From contig JAWLCA010000007.1 in the NCBI GenBank assembly GCA_041687395.1, positions 1-64,000 of the forward strand: a stretch of DNA of 64,000 nt, written 5' to 3'. How positions within the stretch are numbered: the first letter of the stretch is position 1; each line of letters opens with the position of its first letter. The notes beneath the pieces were generated by a model. It searched no databases. It saw only the letters and a program-made list of their open reading frames with translations, and had not been told where the DNA came from. Position numbers and translations under genes: made by a program. The DNA is from JAWLCA01 sp041687395. GTDB taxonomy: Bacteria > Pseudomonadota > Alphaproteobacteria > Rhodobacterales > Rhodobacteraceae. Shown piece after piece: positions 44,590 through 53,500 of this stretch.

Positions 44590-44765
44590 AAGTCGACTGC
44601 GATCCCCTTCTTCTCCCAATCGCCGTAGCGTATGGGCTCTGGCCCGTCGCGCCCGCCAAGTTCGGGCGGCAGGTCCACGGCGCGGGCCGCTTTGCGACGT
44701 GCCTCGGCCTCGGCGAGCGCGCGTTTCGCGGCGGCGGGCAGGTCGTCGGGGGTGGTGTCAGTCAT
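44586..44765 (-). CDS. DUF1674 / SDHAF4-like protein
   Basis: A 59-residue protein ending PPELGGRDGPEPIRYGDWEKKGIAVDF, the DUF1674 signature, related to mitochondrial succinate-dehydrogenase assembly factor 4. A helix of Ala/Arg/Glu precedes it. The role in SDH flavinylation is inferred from the eukaryotic homologue. Its stop overlaps the end of the preceding convergent gene by four bases, and rsmB starts 68 bp beyond its ATG on the other strand. Confidence 0.85.
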   Translation of the reverse strand: MTDTTPDDLPAAAKRALAEAEARRKAARAVDLPPELGGRDGPEPIRYGDWEKKGIAVDF

Positions 44766-44833
44766 CGGTCGCGTCCTTGTCAGCCTGTGGCGAGTGATAT
44801 ACCCCGCAGCCAGATCGAGGCAAGCGGGGCGGC

Positions 44834-46117
44834 ATGGCAGAGCATGGACAGGGCATCGCCCCGCGGCGCGCAGCGCTTTCGCTGATCGACGGTGTGCTTG
44901 GCGACCGGCGCAGCCTGACCGATCTTGTTTCCTTGTCTGAATCGCCTGTTTCCGGTTTGGCGCCACCCGACAGGGCGCGCGCACAGCGGCTGGCGCTGGC
45001 AACGCTGCGGCAGTTTGGCCGGGCGGATCGGCTGCTTGGCCCGCATCTGCGCCGCCGTCCGCCGCTGACGGTGCACAACCTGCTTCGGCTGGCGCTATGC
45101 GAGGTGTTCGTCGAGGGGGGCGCGCCGCATGGGGTGGTGAATGCGGCGGTGACGCTGGCGCGGCTGGGGCGCGAGACCCAGCGCGCGGCCGGGATGGTGA
45201 ATGCGGTGCTGCGCAAGACGACTGCGGAGCCGTCTGAGCGTTGGCACGCGCTGCCGGTGCCGGAACTGCCGAAATGGCTGCGTAATCCGTTGATCGATGC
45301 CTACGGCAAGCCGGCGGTGCAGGCGATGGAGGCGGCGCATCTGGTGGGCGCGCCGCTGGACCTGACCCTGTTGCGCGATCCCGCGCCTCAGGGCGAGGTT
45401 CTGCCCACCGGCAGCCTGCGGCTGGCGGCAGCAGGGGCGGTCAGTGCGTTGCCGGGATTTGCCGAGGGCGGTTGGTGGGTGCAGGACGCCGCTGCGGCAC
45501 TACCGGCGCGGGTGCTGGCGGTGCAGTCGGGCGAGCGGGTCCTCGATCTGTGTGCGGCGCCGGGGGGCAAGACACTGCAACTGGCGGCGGCGGGGGCCGC
45601 GGTCACCGCGCTGGATATCTCGGCGCAGCGGTTGGAGCGGCTGCGGGAGAATTTGCAGCGGACCGGGCTGCAGGCAGAGGTGGTGACGGCGGATGCGCTG
45701 GAGTGGGTGCCGGAGGCGCCCTTTGACGCGGTGCTGCTGGATGCGCCGTGTTCCGCCACCGGGACGATCCGGCGGCATCCGGACCTGCCGCATATTCGCG
45801 ACGGGTCGGAGATTGCGGGGCTGATAGCGCTTCAGGCGCGGCTGGTCGACCGGGCCTTGGGCTTTCTGAAGCCGGGGGGGCGGCTGGTCTATGCCACCTG
45901 CTCGCTTCTTCCCGAGGAGGGGGAGGGGCAGCTGGCCGCGGCGCTGGCCCGGCATCCGGGGCTGGAGGTCACGCCGGACGCGCTGGCCCTGCCGGGGGTG
46001 GAGGCGGAGTGGATCACGCCCGCGGGCGGGCTGCGGCTGCGGCCGGATTACTGGGCCGAGAGGGGCGGGATGGACGGGTTCTTCATCGCCGCTTTTCGGC
46101 TGAATCGGGGCGAATAG
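44834..46117 (+). CDS. rsmB: 16S rRNA (cytosine-967-C5) methyltransferase family
   Basis: A 427-residue RsmB/Fmu-type enzyme: N-terminal NusB-like helical domain (AALSLIDGVLGDRRSL... HNLLRLALCEVFVEGG), then the SAM-dependent domain with VLDLCAAPGGKTLQL, the catalytic Cys pair in LDAPCSATGTIRRHPD and YATCSLLPEEGEGQ. It methylates 16S rRNA C967. Element copy C follows its stop by 17 bp. Confidence 0.92.
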   Translation: MAEHGQGIAPRRAALSLIDGVLGDRRSLTDLVSLSESPVSGLAPPDRARAQRLALATLRQFGRADRLLGPHLRRRPPLTVHNLLRLALCEVFVEGGAPHGVVNAAVTLARLGRETQRAAGMVNAVLRKTTAEPSERWHALPVPELPKWLRNPLIDAYGKPAVQAMEAAHLVGAPLDLTLLRDPAPQGEVLPTGSLRLAAAGAVSALPGFAEGGWWVQDAAAALPARVLAVQSGERVLDLCAAPGGKTLQLAAAGAAVTALDISAQRLERLRENLQRTGLQAEVVTADALEWVPEAPFDAVLLDAPCSATGTIRRHPDLPHIRDGSEIAGLIALQARLVDRALGFLKPGGRLVYATCSLLPEEGEGQLAAALARHPGLEVTPDALALPGVEAEWITPAGGLRLRPDYWAERGGMDGFFIAAFRLNRGE

Positions 46118-46134
46118 GGAGGCGGTGCACGGGG

Positions 46135-46208
46135 TGTGCACGCGTGCACAATATCTCAAAGCATTGATAATGAATGAAATCGCGTTTTTTGTTTACCTGC
46201 ACTTAACC
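46135..46208 (+). repeat. CACGCGTG element, copy C
   Basis: Palindrome TGTGCACGCGTGCACA (46135-46150), 37 nt beginning ATATCTCAAA and containing AAATCGCG, then TTTGTTTACC (46188-46197) and CTTAACC ending at 46208. GTGCACGG just upstream of the palindrome mirrors copy B. The only copy placed between two genes of the same direction. Confidence 0.88.
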
Positions 46209-46286
46209 CGTGACACGGTGCAGGGTCGTGGGTGACAGACCGGGCCGGCCCGGCTAGCATCGCCCCATGCAAGGCAGGTCTGGCAG

Positions 46287-48038
46287 ATGAGCGACGAGGA
46301 TGGCGACTGGGGCGCGCGCTGGCGGCGGTTCCAGAACCGTTGGCACGCCTGGCGCTGCACGCACACCCGGCTGACACCGGCCCTTGCCGCGATGCCGGAG
46401 CCGCAGGGGCTGGGCGACCCCGACCGGGGCCGCGCGCTGCTACAGGGGCGGATGCAGGTCGGCGGGCGGTGGCTGACGGTGCCCGAGGGGGAGACACCCT
46501 GGCAGGTCCCCGCGCCGGGAACGGTGATCCTGCCTGCCCTGCACGGGTTTCTGTGGCTGGACGATCTGGCCGCGCTTGGCACGTCACCCGCCTGCGCGCT
46601 GGCGCAAGGGTGGGTGCAGGACTGGCTGGCGCGCTACGGGCGCGGCCGCGGGCCGGGGTGGACGCCGTCGATCACGGCTGAAAGGCTAAGCCGGATGCTG
46701 GGCCATGCCGAGATGCTGATGACGGGCGCGCAGCCGGTGCCACAGGACCGCTTTCTGCGATCGCTGGGGCAGCAGGCGTTGTTTCTGTCCCGGCGTGGCC
46801 CGGCGGCACGGCCCGGCGTGCCGCGCATCGCCGCGCTGACGGCGCTGGTCGAGGCTGGGCTTACGCTGCGCGGCCTGCCGCCGGTGGTGCCGCGCGCCCT
46901 GCAGGCGCTGGCGGACCACTGCGACGAACTGATCGCCGAGGACGGCAGCATCGCCAGCCGCAACCCCGAGGAACTGGCCGAGATCTTCGCCCGGCTGGCC
47001 CGGTTGACGGCGGTGCTGACCGAGGCCGGGCAGCACCCGGCCCCGGCGCATGAACTGGCGCAGCTGCGCATGGCGCCGGTGCTGCGGGCGCTGCGCCACG
47101 CCGACGGCGGGCTGGCGCGGTTCAACGGCGGCGACCGGGGCGCGCCGGGGCGGCTGGATGCGGCGCTGGCCATGGCGCGGGTGCGCCCCGGCCCCATCCA
47201 ACCGCTGGCGATGGGCTATGCCCGGCTGGCGGCCGCGCGCACCACGGTGATCGTCGATGCCGCGCCGCCGCCGTATGGCGCGGCGGCGCGCACCGCCCAT
47301 GCCGGGACGCTGGCCTTCGAGATGACATCGGGCCGCCGGCCGGTGATCGTGAACTGCGGGTCGGGCCTGGCCTTTGGCGCCGACTGGGCGCGGGCGGCAC
47401 GCGGCACGGCGTCGCATTCGACGCTGGAAATCCTGGGCACGCCATCGGCCCGGTTCCGCAGTCGCAAGGGCGGGGCGCCGGACGAGCCGCTGATCGATGG
47501 ACCCGAAGAGGTGACGGCGCGGCGCTGGCGCGATGCCGAGGGCACCACGCTGACGCTGAGCCATGACGGATGGCGCACGCGGCTGGGGCTGGTGCATCGG
47601 CGCGACCTGACGCTGTCGCCCGATGGCCGCGCGCTTTCGGGCCGCGACCTGCTGCACGCGCCCGAGGATGAGGACCGCGCCCTGTTCCAGCGGGTGATGA
47701 CCCGTGGCCAGCGCACCGGCCTGCCGCTGGCGCTGCGGTTCCACCTGCACCCCGACGTGGGCGCGGACCTGACGGATCGCGAAATCGTGATCCTGAGCCT
47801 GAAAAGCGGCGAGGCCTGGGAATTCGGAGTGTCGGGGGGCGGCGCGCTGAGCCTTGAGCCGTCGGTCTATCTGGACCCAGACCGGGGCGAGCCGACGCAG
47901 ACCTGGCAGATCGTGGTTTCCGCGCAGGCCCGCGATTATGAGACCGAGATCGTCTGGACGCTGGCGAAGCCACAGGATACCCCCACCTTCATCCGCGATC
48001 CCGGCTACCTTCAGGGGGTGCCGGCACCCGCGGTGTGA
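46287..48038 (+). CDS. heparinase II/III family protein
   Basis: A 583-residue protein: an (alpha/alpha) toroid N-terminal half (RLSRMLGHAEMLM, RHADGGLARFNGGDRG) and a C-terminal beta-sandwich heparinase II/III domain (RPVIVNCGSGLAFG, ASHSTLEILGTPSARF, LDLTLSPDGRALSGRD-like RRDLTLSPDGRALSGRD, LRFHLHPDVGADL). No signal peptide is obvious. In Rhodobacterales this gene sits between rsmB and purH; substrate in these bacteria is unknown and no uronate pathway adjoins it. Confidence 0.9.
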   Translation: MSDEDGDWGARWRRFQNRWHAWRCTHTRLTPALAAMPEPQGLGDPDRGRALLQGRMQVGGRWLTVPEGETPWQVPAPGTVILPALHGFLWLDDLAALGTSPACALAQGWVQDWLARYGRGRGPGWTPSITAERLSRMLGHAEMLMTGAQPVPQDRFLRSLGQQALFLSRRGPAARPGVPRIAALTALVEAGLTLRGLPPVVPRALQALADHCDELIAEDGSIASRNPEELAEIFARLARLTAVLTEAGQHPAPAHELAQLRMAPVLRALRHADGGLARFNGGDRGAPGRLDAALAMARVRPGPIQPLAMGYARLAAARTTVIVDAAPPPYGAAARTAHAGTLAFEMTSGRRPVIVNCGSGLAFGADWARAARGTASHSTLEILGTPSARFRSRKGGAPDEPLIDGPEEVTARRWRDAEGTTLTLSHDGWRTRLGLVHRRDLTLSPDGRALSGRDLLHAPEDEDRALFQRVMTRGQRTGLPLALRFHLHPDVGADLTDREIVILSLKSGEAWEFGVSGGGALSLEPSVYLDPDRGEPTQTWQIVVSAQARDYETEIVWTLAKPQDTPTFIRDPGYLQGVPAPAV

Positions 48039-48069
48039 CGCTGGATCGCTTCGCGAAGGATGCTGCCCC

Positions 48070-49656
48070 ATGACCAACCTCGTCCCGATCGGCCGCGCGC
48101 TGATTTCCGTTTCCGACAAGACCGGGCTTGTGGAGTTCGCCCGCGCGCTGGCTGACGCAGGGGTCGACCTGATTTCGACCGGGGGGACGGCGGCGGCGCT
48201 GCGGCTGGCCGGGCTGAAGGTGCGCGACGTGGCCGAGGTGACGGGTTTCCCCGAGATGATGGACGGGCGGGTGAAGACCCTGCATCCGATGGTGCATGGC
48301 GGGCTGCTGGCGCTGCGCGACGATGACGAGCATCTGGTGGCGATGGCCGCCCACGGGATCGAGCCGATCGACCTGCTGGTGGTGAACCTCTATCCGTTCG
48401 AGGACACGGTGGCGCGCGGTGCGGGCTATGACGACTGCATCGAGAACATCGACATCGGCGGCCCGGCGATGATCCGGGCGGCGGCCAAGAATCACCGCTT
48501 CGTCACCGTGGTGACCGACCCCGAGGATTATTCGGGGGTGCTGGACCAGATGGCCGCGCAGGGCGGCGCGGTTCCCTACGCCTTCCGCCAGAAGATGGCG
48601 CAGATCGCCTATGCCCGCACCGCCGCCTATGACGCGGCGGTGTCGACATGGATGGCGGGTGCTCTGAAGGAGCCTGCGCCGCGCAGGCGCGCCTTTGCCG
48701 GGCGGCTGGCGCAGACCCTGCGCTACGGCGAGAACCCGCACCAGGCGGCGGCGTTCTACACCGATGGCTCGGCCCGCCCCGGAGTCGCCACCGCGCGGCA
48801 GTGGCAGGGCAAGGAGCTGTCCTACAACAATATCAACGACACCGATGCGGCGTTCGAACTGGTGGCGGAATTCGCAGGCGACGGCCCCGCCTGCGCGATC
48901 ATCAAGCACGCCAACCCCTGCGGCGTGGCGCGGGGGGCCTCGTTGGCCGAGGCCTATGCGCGCGCCTATGACTGCGACCGGACAAGCGCCTTCGGCGGGA
49001 TCGTGGCGCTGAACCAGCCGCTGGATGGCTCCACGGCCGAGAAGATCGTCGAGATCTTCACCGAGGTGGTGATCGCGCCGGGCGCGGACGACGCGGCGCG
49101 GCAGGTCTTTGCGGCGAAGAAGAACCTGCGGCTGCTGACGACAGACGGGCTGCCCGATCCGGCGGCGCGGGGGCTGGCGTTCCGGCAGGTGGCCGGCGGC
49201 TTCCTGGTGCAGGACCGCGACAACGGGCGGATCGCGCAGAACGACCTGAAGGTGGTGACCGAGCGCGCCCCGACCGAGGCGGAGCTTGCGGATCTGATGT
49301 TCGCCTGGCGGGTCGCCAAGCACGTGAAATCGAACGCCATCGTCTACGTGAAGGACGGCGCGACCGTGGGCGTCGGCGCGGGCCAGATGAGCCGGGTGGA
49401 CAGCACCCGTATCGCCGCGCGGAAAGCGCAGGACATGGCCGAGGTGCTGGGGCTGCCAGAGCCGCCGACCGTGGGATCGGTCGTGGCGTCGGATGCGTTC
49501 TTTCCCTTCCCCGACGGGCTGCTGACGGCGGCCGAGGCGGGGGCGACGGCAGTGATCCAACCCGGCGGCAGCATGCGCGACGCCGAGGTGATCGCGGCGG
49601 CGAACGAGGCGGGGCTGGCGATGGTCTTCACCGGCCAGCGGCATTTCCGGCACTGA
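48070..49656 (+). CDS. purH: bifunctional AICAR transformylase / IMP cyclohydrolase
   Basis: A 528-residue PurH carrying the last two steps of IMP synthesis. The N-terminal IMP cyclohydrolase has ISVSDKTGLVEFARAL, and GRVKTLHPMVHGGLLALR; the C-terminal transformylase has LRYGENPHQAAAFY, AIIKHANPCGVA, FGGIVALNQPLD and VGAGQMSRVDS. Length and order are standard. Start is the ATG 31 bp after the heparinase stop. Only two bases separate its stop from lspA. Confidence 0.97.
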   Translation: MTNLVPIGRALISVSDKTGLVEFARALADAGVDLISTGGTAAALRLAGLKVRDVAEVTGFPEMMDGRVKTLHPMVHGGLLALRDDDEHLVAMAAHGIEPIDLLVVNLYPFEDTVARGAGYDDCIENIDIGGPAMIRAAAKNHRFVTVVTDPEDYSGVLDQMAAQGGAVPYAFRQKMAQIAYARTAAYDAAVSTWMAGALKEPAPRRRAFAGRLAQTLRYGENPHQAAAFYTDGSARPGVATARQWQGKELSYNNINDTDAAFELVAEFAGDGPACAIIKHANPCGVARGASLAEAYARAYDCDRTSAFGGIVALNQPLDGSTAEKIVEIFTEVVIAPGADDAARQVFAAKKNLRLLTTDGLPDPAARGLAFRQVAGGFLVQDRDNGRIAQNDLKVVTERAPTEAELADLMFAWRVAKHVKSNAIVYVKDGATVGVGAGQMSRVDSTRIAARKAQDMAEVLGLPEPPTVGSVVASDAFFPFPDGLLTAAEAGATAVIQPGGSMRDAEVIAAANEAGLAMVFTGQRHFRH

Positions 49657-49658
49657 CG

Positions 49659-50129
49659 ATGCGCACGACGGCGGTCACCGCGGCGCTGATCTTTCTGCTG
49701 GATCAGGTGAGCAAGTATTACGTGGTGCAGGTGCTGGACCTGCGCACGCGCTTCGCGATCGACGTCTGGCCGCCCTGGCTGAACCTGCGCATGGCGTGGA
49801 ACACGGGCGTGAACTTTGGCCTGCTGTCGGGGGGCACAGATGTCATGCGCTGGGCGCTGATCGCGCTGGCGCTGGCGATCGCGGCCTGGGTGGCCTGGTG
49901 GATGCGGCGCGAGGAAGGCCGGCCGCTGGTTCAGGTGTCGGGCGGGCTGCTGATCGGCGGCGCGCTGGGCAACGTGGTGGACCGGGTGATCTATGGCGCG
50001 GTGGCGGATTTCTTGAACATGTCGTGCTGCGGGTTCACCAACCCCTATGCCTTCAACGTGGCCGATATCGCGATCTTCGCGGGGGCGATCGGGCTGATCC
50101 TGTTCTCGGGCAGCAAGAAGACCCCGTGA
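49659..50129 (+). CDS. lspA: signal peptidase II
   Basis: A 156-residue membrane aspartyl protease that removes lipoprotein signal peptides. Four membrane segments; the catalytic Asp pair is Asp108 in GNVVDRVIYG and Asp136 in FNVADIAI; AWNTGVNFGLLS is the third family block. Next to a lipoprotein gene on the same transcript. Confidence 0.95.
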   Translation: MRTTAVTAALIFLLDQVSKYYVVQVLDLRTRFAIDVWPPWLNLRMAWNTGVNFGLLSGGTDVMRWALIALALAIAAWVAWWMRREEGRPLVQVSGGLLIGGALGNVVDRVIYGAVADFLNMSCCGFTNPYAFNVADIAIFAGAIGLILFSGSKKTP

Positions 50130-50183
50130 CGCCCCCGCCGCTTTGCGCTAGAGAAGGGCCAAGAGACGATGACGGAGGCTTCG

Positions 50184-50714
50184 ATGCGGGCAGGACGGGG
50201 GATGATCACGCTTGCGCTGGTCCTGGGCCTTGGGGCCTGCGGGACCACGCGGGATGAGCCCACCCTGATGAATCTGGCGGCCAGCAACAACCGGCCGGAC
50301 GAATTCGCAATCGTGCCGAACAAGCCGCTGGAAATGCCCGAGGATCTGGCCGCACTGCCGGAGCCGACGCCGGGCGGTTCGAACCGGGTCGATCAGACGC
50401 CGGTGCAGGACGCAGTGGTCGCGTTGGGCGGCAACCCCGCGGTCGTGGCCCGTGGCGGCGTTCCGGCGAACGATGGTGCCATCGTGGCGCATTCCAGCCG
50501 GTTCGGCGTCAACGCCGGTATCCGCAGCCAGCTTGCGGCCGAGGATCTGGAGTATCGCCGCCGCAACGATGGACGGCTGCTAGAGCGGCTGTTCAACGTG
50601 AACGTCTACTACAAGGCCTATGGCCCGATGGCGCTGGACCAGTATGCCGAACTGGAACGCTGGCGCCGCGCTGGCGCCCGGAATGTCGGCGCGCCGCCCG
50701 ATCCGGCGCAGTAG
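50184..50714 (+). CDS. DUF3035 lipoprotein
   Basis: A 176-residue predicted lipoprotein: short leader MRAGRGMITLALVLGLGAC with lipobox LGAC, then the DUF3035 body (TLMNLAASNNRPDEFAIVPNKPLEMPEDLAALPEPTPGG). Function unknown; strongly tied to the lspA-M16 neighbourhood in Rhodobacterales. GGAGG five bases upstream favours 50184 over 50169. Confidence 0.9.
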   Translation: MRAGRGMITLALVLGLGACGTTRDEPTLMNLAASNNRPDEFAIVPNKPLEMPEDLAALPEPTPGGSNRVDQTPVQDAVVALGGNPAVVARGGVPANDGAIVAHSSRFGVNAGIRSQLAAEDLEYRRRNDGRLLERLFNVNVYYKAYGPMALDQYAELERWRRAGARNVGAPPDPAQ

Positions 50715-50800
50715 GCCCGCTCACATCACCGTAGGGCAGGCTTGATCTTCCCGCCCCGACCCGTAGCTATGCGACAGGCATGGCAGGAGGAGTTTTGGGA

Positions 50801-52141
50801 ATGTGGCGCCTGATCGGGCTGGTTTTTTTCTGCGTTTCAGCCGTTTCCCTGCCGCTCCGGGCGGAACCCATCACCGAATTCTCGCTGTCGAACGGCATGC
50901 AGGTCGTCGTGATCGAGGATCACCGCGCCCCGGTCGTGGTTCACATGGTCTGGTATCCCGCTGGCGCGGCGGACGAGCCGCCGGGCAAGTCGGGCATCGC
51001 GCATTTCCTGGAACACCTGATGTTTCGCGGCACCGAAAGCCTCGGGCCGGGTGAATTCTCCGCCGTGGTCGAGGCGCAGGGCGGGCGCGACAACGCCTTC
51101 ACCTCGTGGGACTACACCGGCTATTTCCAGCGCGTCGCCGCCGACCGGCTGGAGCTGATGATGGAGATGGAGGCGGATCGCATGGTCAACCTGACCCTGC
51201 GGCCCGATCTGGTGGAGACCGAGCGGGATGTGATCCTTGAGGAACGCGGGCAGGTGGTGGAAAGCCGCCCCGGTTCGGTGTTCCGCGAGTTGCAGCGCGC
51301 GGCGCAGTACATGAACCATCCCTACGGCACCCCGATCATTGGCTGGCGGCACGAGATGGAGGGCCTCACGCGCGAGGATGCGCAGGCCTTCTACGACCGG
51401 CACTATGCCCCCAGCAACGCCATCCTGATCGTCGCGGGCGATGTGACCCCGGCCGAGGTGCGCGAGATGGCCGAGCGTCACTACGGCGCGATCCCCGCGC
51501 GCGACGGGGTAGGGCCGCAGCCCCGGCCGCAAGAGCCCCCGCAACTGGCCGAGCGGCGCTTCACCTATGCCGACACCCGCGTCAGCGAGCCGGTGGTGAC
51601 GCGCAGCTATCTGGCCCCGCCGCGCCGGTCGGGGGCGCAGGAAGAGGCGGCGGCGATCCTGGTTCTGGCAGAGCTTCTGGGCGGGTCGTCGGCGACCTCG
51701 GTGCTGGGCCGCGCCCTGGAATTCGACCAGCAGATCGCGCTCTATACGGCCGCTCGCTACAGTGCCACGTCGCGCGATACCACGACCTTTGACCTGACCA
51801 TCGCACCGCAGCCGGGCGTGACGCTGGAAGAGGCCGAGGCGGCGATGGATGCGGTGATCGACCAATTCCTTTCCGAAGGCGTGGACGAGACGCAGCTGGA
51901 GCGGATCAAGACCCGCATCCGCGCGTCCGAGATCTATGCGATGGACGATGCGTCCTCGCGCGCCCGGCGGTTCGGCGTGGCGCTGACCTCGGGCCTGACG
52001 GTCGAGGATGAGCGTGCCTGGCCAGAGGTGTTGCAGGCCGTCACGGCCGAGGATGTGATGGCGGCCGCGCGCAGTGTGCTTGATCGCCGGCAGGCGGTCA
52101 CCGGCTGGCTGGTGCGCGATGAAAGCGGGGTGACGCAATGA
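50801..52141 (+). CDS. M16 zinc peptidase, catalytic subunit
   Basis: A 446-residue pitrilysin-family protein with a signal peptide (MWRLIGLVFFCVSAVSLPLRA). The inverted zinc motif HFLEH (His68, Glu71, His72) is present, with the downstream Glu in the ETERDVILEE region; two M16 halves follow. It probably forms a heterodimer with the next gene product, as in Sphingomonas-type bacterial M16B pairs, and acts in the periplasm. GGAGGAG before the ATG at 50801 decides the start. Confidence 0.92.
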   Translation: MWRLIGLVFFCVSAVSLPLRAEPITEFSLSNGMQVVVIEDHRAPVVVHMVWYPAGAADEPPGKSGIAHFLEHLMFRGTESLGPGEFSAVVEAQGGRDNAFTSWDYTGYFQRVAADRLELMMEMEADRMVNLTLRPDLVETERDVILEERGQVVESRPGSVFRELQRAAQYMNHPYGTPIIGWRHEMEGLTREDAQAFYDRHYAPSNAILIVAGDVTPAEVREMAERHYGAIPARDGVGPQPRPQEPPQLAERRFTYADTRVSEPVVTRSYLAPPRRSGAQEEAAAILVLAELLGGSSATSVLGRALEFDQQIALYTAARYSATSRDTTTFDLTIAPQPGVTLEEAEAAMDAVIDQFLSEGVDETQLERIKTRIRASEIYAMDDASSRARRFGVALTSGLTVEDERAWPEVLQAVTAEDVMAAARSVLDRRQAVTGWLVRDESGVTQ

Positions 52142-53451
52142 TCCGGTTCCTCGCAGGGTTGACCGTCACGCTGCTGCTGGCGCTGCCGGCGCGAGCAGAG
52201 GTGGAGATCACCGAGGTGACATCGCCCGGCGGGATCTACGCCTGGCTGGTCGAGGAGCCGTCGATTCCCTTCGTCGCGCTGGAACTGGAGTTCCGCACCG
52301 GCAGCCAGCTTGACCCAGAGGGCAAGCGCGGGGCGGTCAACCTGATGACTGCGCTTCTGGAAGAGGGCGCGGGCGATCTGGATGCGCGCGGCTTTGCCGA
52401 GGCCGCGGCGGATCTGGCGGCCAGCTACAGGTTCCGGCCCTCGGACGAGGCGATTTCCGTTTCCGCGCAGTTTCTGACCGAGAATCGTGACGAGGCCGTG
52501 GCGCTGTTGCGGGTGGCCCTGACCGAGCCACGGTTCGACGACGATGCGGTGGAGCGGGTGCGTGGGCAGGTGCTGTCGTCGATCCGGTCGGACCGGGTCA
52601 GCCAGCAGGCGCGTGCGTCCGAGGCGTTCAACACTCTGGCGTTCGGGGATCATCCCTTCGGCACCTCGCAGAACGGGACCGAGGAAAGCGTGACGGCGCT
52701 GACGCGCGAGGATCTGATCGAGGCGCATCGCGCCACGCTGACGCGGGAACACCTGCATGTGTCCGCCGCGGGCGATATCTCGGCCGAGGATCTGGGGCTG
52801 CTGCTGGACGATCTGCTGGGCGCGTTGCCTGCCGACGGCCCGCCGCTTCCCGACCGTCCGGGCGTGGCCCTGACCGGCGGCGTGACCGTGGTGCCGTTCG
52901 AGGCGCCGCAGTCGGTGATCGCCTTTGGCCATGCCGGTATTGCGCGCGACGACGACGACTTCTTCGCCGCCTTCCTGATGAACGAAATCCTGGGTGGTGG
53001 CCGCTTTGGCACACGGCTGATGACCGAGTTGCGGGAAACCCGCGGGCTGACGTATGGCGTCGGCACCGGGCTGTCGCTGCGCGAGGGGGCGGAGTTGATG
53101 GCGGGCCGCTTCTCCACCTCGAACGATCGCGCGGCCGAGGCGATCGACCTTGTGCGGCGCGAATGGACGCGGCTGGCTGCCGAGGGCGTGAGCCGCTCGG
53201 AGCTGGAGCGGGTGCAGACCTACCTGACCGGCGCCTATTCGCTGCGGTTCGACGGCAACGCGAACATCGCCCGGATTCTGGTGGGCATGCAGGCCGACGG
53301 GCTGCCGATCGACTATATCGAGACGCGCAATGACAAGGTCATGGCCGTGACGCTGGCCGACATCACGCGGGTGGCGCGGCGGCTGCTGGATGCAGATGGC
53401 CTGCGCTTTGTCGTCGTCGGCCAGCCCGAGGGCGTGGAAGCCGTCAACTGA
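52138..53451 (+). CDS. M16 peptidase-like, non-catalytic subunit
   Basis: A 437-residue M16-fold protein with a signal peptide (MIRFLAGLTVTLLLALPARA). The HxxEH motif is absent (LMTALLEEGAGDLDARGF at that place), while GGGRFGTRLMTELRETRGLTYGV, the M16 substrate-binding Arg/Tyr block, is intact. This fits the regulatory/second subunit of a heterodimeric M16B peptidase. ATGA overlap with the catalytic subunit gene. Confidence 0.92.
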   Translation: MIRFLAGLTVTLLLALPARAEVEITEVTSPGGIYAWLVEEPSIPFVALELEFRTGSQLDPEGKRGAVNLMTALLEEGAGDLDARGFAEAAADLAASYRFRPSDEAISVSAQFLTENRDEAVALLRVALTEPRFDDDAVERVRGQVLSSIRSDRVSQQARASEAFNTLAFGDHPFGTSQNGTEESVTALTREDLIEAHRATLTREHLHVSAAGDISAEDLGLLLDDLLGALPADGPPLPDRPGVALTGGVTVVPFEAPQSVIAFGHAGIARDDDDFFAAFLMNEILGGGRFGTRLMTELRETRGLTYGVGTGLSLREGAELMAGRFSTSNDRAAEAIDLVRREWTRLAAEGVSRSELERVQTYLTGAYSLRFDGNANIARILVGMQADGLPIDYIETRNDKVMAVTLADITRVARRLLDADGLRFVVVGQPEGVEAVN

Positions 53452-53500
53452 CCCCATCGGGTGCTTGGCCGAATCTGCGCGTCATGCTAGTGCTTGTGGC